A stretch of 13,812 nucleotides of DNA, from contig DJSB01000013.1 in NCBI GenBank assembly GCA_002437945.1, positions 1 through 13,812 of the forward strand, written 5' to 3'. The notes below the pieces were generated by a model. That model made no database searches. It saw only the letters and a list, made by a program, of their open reading frames with translations, and was not told the origin of the DNA. The stretch is from Christensenella sp. UBA6345 (GTDB lineage: Bacteria; Bacillota; Clostridia; Christensenellales; UBA1242). The position numbers were made by a program, and so were the translations under genes. Below, in pieces: positions 12,847 through 13,812 of the stretch. Position 1 is the stretch's first letter; the number at the start of each line of letters is the position of its first letter.

Positions 12847-13287
12847 ATGGGGATTTTTAATTATATTGGATTAATAATAATATGTTTGATAATGATACCC
12901 AATATTATATTTGCTTTTACTAATCGTGATGGATTTATCAATATCTATAAAAATAAGGGTGTAGAAATTTGCGAGCAAATAGGAAGGTATGGTTGTTTTA
13001 TATTTATGATAGTTAACATACCATACACATATTTTAATTTTTGGTTTACCAATGCCATGATTGTATATGCTATTGTAAATACACTACTAGTGTTTGGGTA
13101 TTTAGTTATTTGGATTGCTTGTTTTAAGAAAAATAGTGTGTTTAAATCACTTTCTCTATCTATTTTGCCATCAGTTATGTTTTTGTTTAGCGGGGTTATG
13201 CTTGCTAGTATTCCTTTAATTATTTGTGCATTAATTTTTGCTCCAACCCATATATTGATTAGTTATAAAAATAGTGTAAGTAAATAG
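12847..13287 (+). CDS. Small multi-pass membrane protein, function unknown
   Basis: A 146-residue very hydrophobic protein with about four to five helices (roughly 3-23, 48-66, 68-92, 100-119, 120-138). Conserved-looking features are NRDGF and ICEQIGRYGCFIFMIVNIPYTYF near the second helix, and PTHILISYKN at the end. I do not recognise a named family; similar short membrane proteins occur in Bacillota. A modest AAAGGG lies upstream of ATG 12847, 33 bases after the acetyltransferase stop. It may be the last gene of that operon or have its own extended -10 promoter. Confidence 0.75.
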   Translation: MGIFNYIGLIIICLIMIPNIIFAFTNRDGFINIYKNKGVEICEQIGRYGCFIFMIVNIPYTYFNFWFTNAMIVYAIVNTLLVFGYLVIWIACFKKNSVFKSLSLSILPSVMFLFSGVMLASIPLIICALIFAPTHILISYKNSVSK

Positions 13288-13477
13288 TATAATATAATGT
13301 AGTTATGTTAAAAAGGTTGAATTATATTATCGGAAGTTATACAAAAATATTGCTTTGGACTGCTTACGTCTAATTTACGATGACTAACTATAATGATTTC
13401 TAATATACTGTAATTAGTATCATATCAATAAATAATATAATGACACGGATTTTTTAATTTCTATTTACATTAAATAC

Positions 13478-13506
13478 TTGACAATATCGTATAGTTACAA
13501 TATACT
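13478..13506 (+). promoter_or_regulatory. Strong promoter upstream of tRNA-Thr
   Basis: TTGACA (13478-13483), 17-bp spacer, TATACT (13501-13506). The start point would lie near 13513, giving a leader of about 105 bases before the tRNA, unusually long and containing a palindrome. Confidence 0.75.
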
Positions 13507-13532
13507 AATCTCGTTATGTGAATAGAAAAGTG

Positions 13533-13548
13533 TCACTATATATAGTGA
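13533..13548. promoter_or_regulatory. 16-bp palindrome in the tRNA-Thr leader
   Basis: TCACTATA-TATAGTGA is a perfect palindrome about 20 bases after the predicted transcription start. It could be an operator or a hairpin in the tRNA precursor. Confidence 0.55.
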
Positions 13549-13617
13549 TAAATATAAACGAATAAAATAACTATTCTATTAATCAATCAATCAAAAATTG
13601 TCGAACATTTGGTTCGT

Positions 13618-13693
13618 GCTGATGTGGCACAGTCGGTAGCGCACTGCCTTGGTAAGGCAGAGGCCACGGGTTCAAGTCCCGTCATCAGCTCCA
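13618..13693 (+). tRNA. tRNA-Thr (anticodon GGU)
   Basis: Full cloverleaf: acceptor GCTGATG/CATCAGC, D-arm GCAC...GCGC region, anticodon stem CTGCC/GGCAG with loop TTGGTAA (anticodon GGU, reads ACC/ACU), T-arm ACGGG-TTCAAGT-CCCGT, discriminator U and encoded CCA (13691-13693). Confidence 0.95.
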
Positions 13694-13701
13694 TTAAACA
13701 A

Positions 13702-13746
13702 AAGTCGCTAAAACGCCTAAAATCACAGGCTTTTAGCGGCTTTTTT
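13702..13746 (+). terminator. Terminator after tRNA-Thr
   Basis: AGTCGCTAAAA and GCCT pair with AGGC and TTTTAGCGGCT (one bulged C, one G-U), followed by TTTTTT, close behind the tRNA. Confidence 0.85.
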
Positions 13747-13812
13747 AGGAACGTAAGGTTCTGTGAAGATGGTTCTTATTTTTATATTTTTAACGACAAT
13801 TTTAAATAAAAA

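Larger units (their letters stand above)
13288..13617. other. Gene-free region before tRNA-Thr
   Basis: About 330 bases without a credible gene. It holds a near-consensus promoter (13478-13506), a perfect 16-bp palindrome (13533-13548), and a short AATC repeat (about 13579-13592). No clear terminator follows the membrane protein gene at its left end. Confidence 0.6.

Noticed and set aside
13609..13809. Plus-strand reading frame of 66 codons with AQSVAHCLGKAEATGSSPV
   Set aside because: It runs through tRNA-Thr and its terminator; this is the usual spurious tRNA-overlap peptide.

Overview
The window is AT-rich DNA from a bacterium, most likely a low-GC Bacillota/Clostridia-type organism. Evidence is the strong AGGAGG-type ribosome binding sites, sigma-A-type promoters (TTGACA/TATAAT), short intrinsic terminators with U-tails, and proteins resembling clostridial families. 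TGA is used as a normal stop (for example at the ends of the TetR and acetyltransferase genes), so the code is standard. No species can be named from the sequence alone.

Layout. 1-2650 looks like a decayed integrated element at a tRNA. It holds a broken tyrosine recombinase C-terminus (about 443-756), a shared bidirectional terminator, and a GmrSD-like DUF262/DUF1524 gene on the minus strand that is split by a one-base frameshift. A tRNA-Arg(CCU) gene follows, whose promoter seems also to read into the DUF262 gene. 2800-3370 is a monocistronic nucleoside diphosphate kinase gene. 3540-4526 is a divergent pair: a small XRE repressor-like gene and a membrane protein with a PH-like domain, separated by two phased palindromic operators that lie in and around a near-consensus promoter. 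4557-4991 (minus) is an uncharacterised coiled-coil protein. 5068-5588 is a Nudix (MutT/NudG-like) gene with phased A-tracts upstream. 5777-6082 is a nucleoside 2-deoxyribosyltransferase-like protein.

6197-6662 holds tRNA-Gly(CCC) and, just behind it, a GC-rich mosaic built from repeated pieces of that tRNA's 3' end. This is the oddest stretch of the window. 6663-7623 has a TfoX-N-domain protein translationally coupled to a small protein, then a NIF3/YqfO-type CutA-like domain protein. 7710-8294 (minus) is a CYTH-like protein. 8462-9885 is a two-gene unit: an alpha/beta hydrolase and an O6-alkylguanine-DNA alkyltransferase. 10079-10799 is deoC. 10819-12813 is an operon of a TetR regulator with its own palindromic operator, a DUF998 membrane protein and a Vat/CatB-type acetyltransferase. 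It is followed by a small multi-pass membrane protein. The window closes with a strong promoter, a palindromic leader, tRNA-Thr(GGU) and its terminator.

How the genes work together. Several genes concern nucleotide and DNA maintenance (ndk, the Nudix hydrolase, the deoxyribosyltransferase-like protein, deoC, the alkyltransferase), but they sit in separate transcription units and I see no single pathway joining them. The clearest regulated units are the XRE/PH-protein pair and the TetR-DUF998-acetyltransferase operon. I did not find a complete new defence or mobile system. The best candidates for something undescribed are the tRNA-Gly-derived GC-rich mosaic, the XRE/PH membrane protein switch, and the TetR-controlled Vat-like operon.
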